Assembly: GCA_002419385.1 (NCBI GenBank)
Contig: DIFZ01000045.1
Location: 1 to 64,000 of the forward strand
Source of the DNA: Geobacter sp. UBA5735
Lineage (GTDB): Bacteria > Desulfobacterota > Desulfuromonadia > Geobacterales > Geobacteraceae
Direction of reading: 5' to 3'
DNA length: 64,000 bases
Each line of letters starts with the position of its first letter. Position 1 is the first letter of the stretch. Both the position numbers and the translations under genes were made by a program. Shown here piece by piece: positions 62,221 through 64,000 of this stretch. Below the pieces are notes generated by a model, which was given only the letters and a program-made list of their open reading frames with translations, was not told the origin of the DNA and did no database searches.

Positions 62221-63453
62221 ATGGCGTTTATCAATGACAATTATCTCAAGTTGAAGGCCGGTTACCTTTTCCCGGAGATCGGCCGCCGGGTCAGGACGTT
62301 TTCCGAGGCAAATCCACAGGCCAACGTGATCCGCCTGGGCATCGGCGACGTCACCAGGCCGCTTCCGCCGGCAATTCTCAAGGCTTTCCACGATGCGGTG
62401 GACGATCTGTCCCGCGTGGAGACCTTTGCCGGATACGGCCCGGAGCAGGGATACGACTGGCTGATCAATGCCGTGATCGAGAAGTCGTACAAGCCCCTGG
62501 GCGTTTCTCTCGCTACCACCGAAATGTTCATTTCGGACGGCTCCAAGTGCGATTGCGCCAATATCCTTGACATCTTCGCGCTTGACAACAAGGTCGCCAT
62601 CGGCGACCCGGTCTATCCCGTCTACAACGACACCAACGTCATGATCGGCCGGACCGGGGAGGCTGACGACAAGGGGTACTACAAAGGGATCGTCTACCTT
62701 CCCTGTACTGAAGAGAACAAGTTCATCCCGGCTCTTCCGACAGAGAAGGTCGACATCGTCTATCTCTGCTTCCCGAATAATCCTACCGGAGCGGTTGCCA
62801 CCAGGGATGAACTGAAAAAATGGGTGGATTACGCCTTGGCAAACGATGCGGTTATCTTTTTCGACGCCGCCTACGAGGCATTCATCACCGATCCATCCAT
62901 TCCCCACTCGATCTACGAGATCGAAGGCGCAAAAAAGTGCGCCATCGAATTCAGATCATTCTCCAAGACAGCCGGGTTTACCGGTGTCCGCTGCGGCCTG
63001 GTGGTGATTCCCGAGGAGTTGACGGCACGGACCTCGTCAGGTGAGCCATACAGCCTGAACAAGCTCTGGCTCCGCCGCACAACCACCAAATTCAACGGTG
63101 CGTCATACCCGGTGCAGAAGGCCGCGGCCGCTGTCTATTCCGACGAGGGGTGGCGGCAGACCCGGGAAGTGATCGACTATTACATGGAGAATGCGAGGAT
63201 CATTCGCGAAGGTCTTGCCGATGCAGGGCTCACGGTATACGGCGGTGTCAATGCGCCGTACATCTGGCTCAGGACACCCGGCGGCATGACTGCCTGGGAT
63301 TTCTTCGACAAGCTCCTGACCGAGTGCAACGTGGTGGGCACTCCCGGCAGCGGTTTCGGCCCGAGCGGCGAGGGTTTCTTCCGGCTGTCCGCGTTCGGCA
63401 ACCGCGACAATGTCATCGAGGCGGTTGACAGGATCAGGAAAAACCTCACGTAA
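62221..63453 (+). CDS. dapL: LL-diaminopimelate aminotransferase
   Basis: A 410-residue class I/II PLP aminotransferase converting tetrahydrodipicolinate directly to LL-diaminopimelate, skipping the succinylated or acetylated steps. The PLP lysine is near 250 in RSFSKTAGFTGVRCG. GGAGG lies 10 bases before the ATG at 62221. It ends the lysine run and is followed by a strong terminator. Confidence 0.96.
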   Translation: MAFINDNYLKLKAGYLFPEIGRRVRTFSEANPQANVIRLGIGDVTRPLPPAILKAFHDAVDDLSRVETFAGYGPEQGYDWLINAVIEKSYKPLGVSLATTEMFISDGSKCDCANILDIFALDNKVAIGDPVYPVYNDTNVMIGRTGEADDKGYYKGIVYLPCTEENKFIPALPTEKVDIVYLCFPNNPTGAVATRDELKKWVDYALANDAVIFFDAAYEAFITDPSIPHSIYEIEGAKKCAIEFRSFSKTAGFTGVRCGLVVIPEELTARTSSGEPYSLNKLWLRRTTTKFNGASYPVQKAAAAVYSDEGWRQTREVIDYYMENARIIREGLADAGLTVYGGVNAPYIWLRTPGGMTAWDFFDKLLTECNVVGTPGSGFGPSGEGFFRLSAFGNRDNVIEAVDRIRKNLT

Positions 63454-63496
63454 TGACGGGAGAGCAAATCCGGGGTGTGAACCGGCTTGTGAAACG

Positions 63497-63527
63497 AAAA
63501 AAGGGCACCCTTCTGGTGCCCTTTTTT
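63497..63527. terminator. Strong intrinsic terminator after dapL
   Basis: GGGCACC (63503-63509), a five-base loop, GGTGCCC (63515-63521) and six T, with six A before the stem. It should work in both directions. Confidence 0.9.
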
Positions 63528-63902
63528 GCTGAAAAGAAGCATGGAAGCCGGCAATGGCGGCCACGTTGCGTTTTTTGTGATTGATGATGTGAAGAATTCC
63601 CGACACTTCGTTCCGGCTGAAGAATCTCCGCTTTCTCGTGCGGATACTAAGATGATTGTGCAATAATTACAGTATTATATGTAATAATTAACAGCTCTGT
63701 TGCAAGGCCCCTATCGGGCCGAGGTTGAAGCCAACATGGCGCGAATGTAATCCTAAGACCCTAATACTTGTCGATAAAGTTTACATGTCTGCTGACATGT
63801 CATGTAAGACTATGAAAATACGGATAAAAATAATTGGCCTGAAATTTGCTTGTTTTTTGTCAGGAAGACGATGAAAAAATATTCTATTGAAAGGAGGATG
63901 TT
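63528..63902. other. AT-rich intergenic region before terminal gene
   Basis: No gene seen. Possible operators are ATTACA-N8-TGTAAT (63666-63685) and ACATGTC-TGCT-GACATGT (63783-63800). A small hairpin GGCCC-CTATC-GGGCC lies at 63706-63720. No riboswitch family was recognised. Confidence 0.5.
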
Positions 63903-64000
63903 ATGAAAAAGATATTTTTGACAATTATGCTGGTTTTGGGAATCGCCTCCCTTTCAATCGCGGCTCCGATACTGAATACTGCGAGTGACGGGACAGAGGA
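63903..64000 (+). CDS. Exported protein, truncated by window end
   Basis: The first 32 codons of a gene. AAGGAGGATGTT precedes the ATG, and residues 1-21 (MKKIFLTIMLVLGIASLSIAA) form a clear signal peptide, so the product is periplasmic or outer membrane. The rest lies outside the window, and no function can be assigned. Its long AT-rich upstream region with two dyads suggests regulation. Confidence 0.7.
   Translation, partial: MKKIFLTIMLVLGIASLSIAAPILNTASDGTE

Noticed and set aside
63700..63760. A riboswitch-like GGCCC hairpin before the last gene
   Set aside because: It does not match GEMM, cobalamin or other classes I can check by eye; listed only as part of the gap.

Overview
This window looks like a chromosomal segment of a Geobacteraceae bacterium (Geobacter/Geotalea type, Desulfuromonadia). 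The reasons are moderately high GC with strong Shine-Dalgarno sites, the gene order recA-pilT-recX-alaS-argB-argD-argF-argG-argH-lipoprotein-lysA-dapA-dapB-dapL that I recall from Geobacter genomes, a benzoate-CoA ligase, a sigma54-dependent two-component system, FIST, PilZ and GGDEF signalling proteins, and several B12-binding radical SAM enzymes. No rRNA, tRNA, CRISPR array, prophage or intact insertion sequence was found. Species assignment is inference only.

Layout. (1) 1-1940: a small AT-rich hypothetical gene, an exported M48 metalloprotease and a lone T6SS baseplate gene (tssE-like). (2) 2026-10159, all minus: a nine-gene, tightly coupled set encoding a polysaccharide deacetylase, glycosyltransferase, SPASM-type radical SAM enzyme, LpxL/HtrB-like acyltransferase, acyl carrier protein, two B12-type radical SAM enzymes, a FabD-like acyltransferase and a hot-dog thioesterase. 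It reads as an uncharacterised lipid or glycolipid biosynthetic cluster without its own ketosynthase, and is the main novelty candidate. (3) 10355-19384: a SlyD-like FKBP, a diguanylate cyclase, and a minus-strand run holding a pseudo-receiver membrane protein, a LysM protein, dapF, nfo and a macrodomain protein. (4) 19410-27002: a PAS histidine kinase and an NtrC-type regulator whose frame is broken exactly at a U_UUU_UUC heptamer, then a probable sigma54 promoter with upstream inverted repeats driving an iron alcohol dehydrogenase, followed by an outer-membrane barrel and a CoA-transferase. (5) 27131-33950: small signalling genes, then Rrf2 regulator-cysK-larE-radical SAM, PilZ and Nudix genes. 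(6) 34173-42179: an unknown 393-aa protein, lipoprotein, PBP4-like peptidase, U32 protein, LysE exporter and benzoate-CoA ligase. (7) 42426-46253: larB, larC, pgpA, cinA. (8) 46457-63453: recA, pilT, recX, alaS, the arginine genes and the lysine/diaminopimelate genes, closed by a strong terminator. The window ends inside an exported small protein.

How the genes work together. Arginine synthesis from N-acetylglutamate (argB, D, F, G, H) and lysine/peptidoglycan precursor synthesis by the DapL aminotransferase route (dapA, B, L, F, lysA) are nearly complete here. larB, larC and larE give the nickel-pincer cofactor pathway, with cysK next to the sulfur-donating larE. The kinase/regulator pair probably controls the adjacent alcohol dehydrogenase. 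Many intergenic gaps in the second half carry GC-rich palindromic repeats with terminal inverted repeats, resembling REP or MITE elements.
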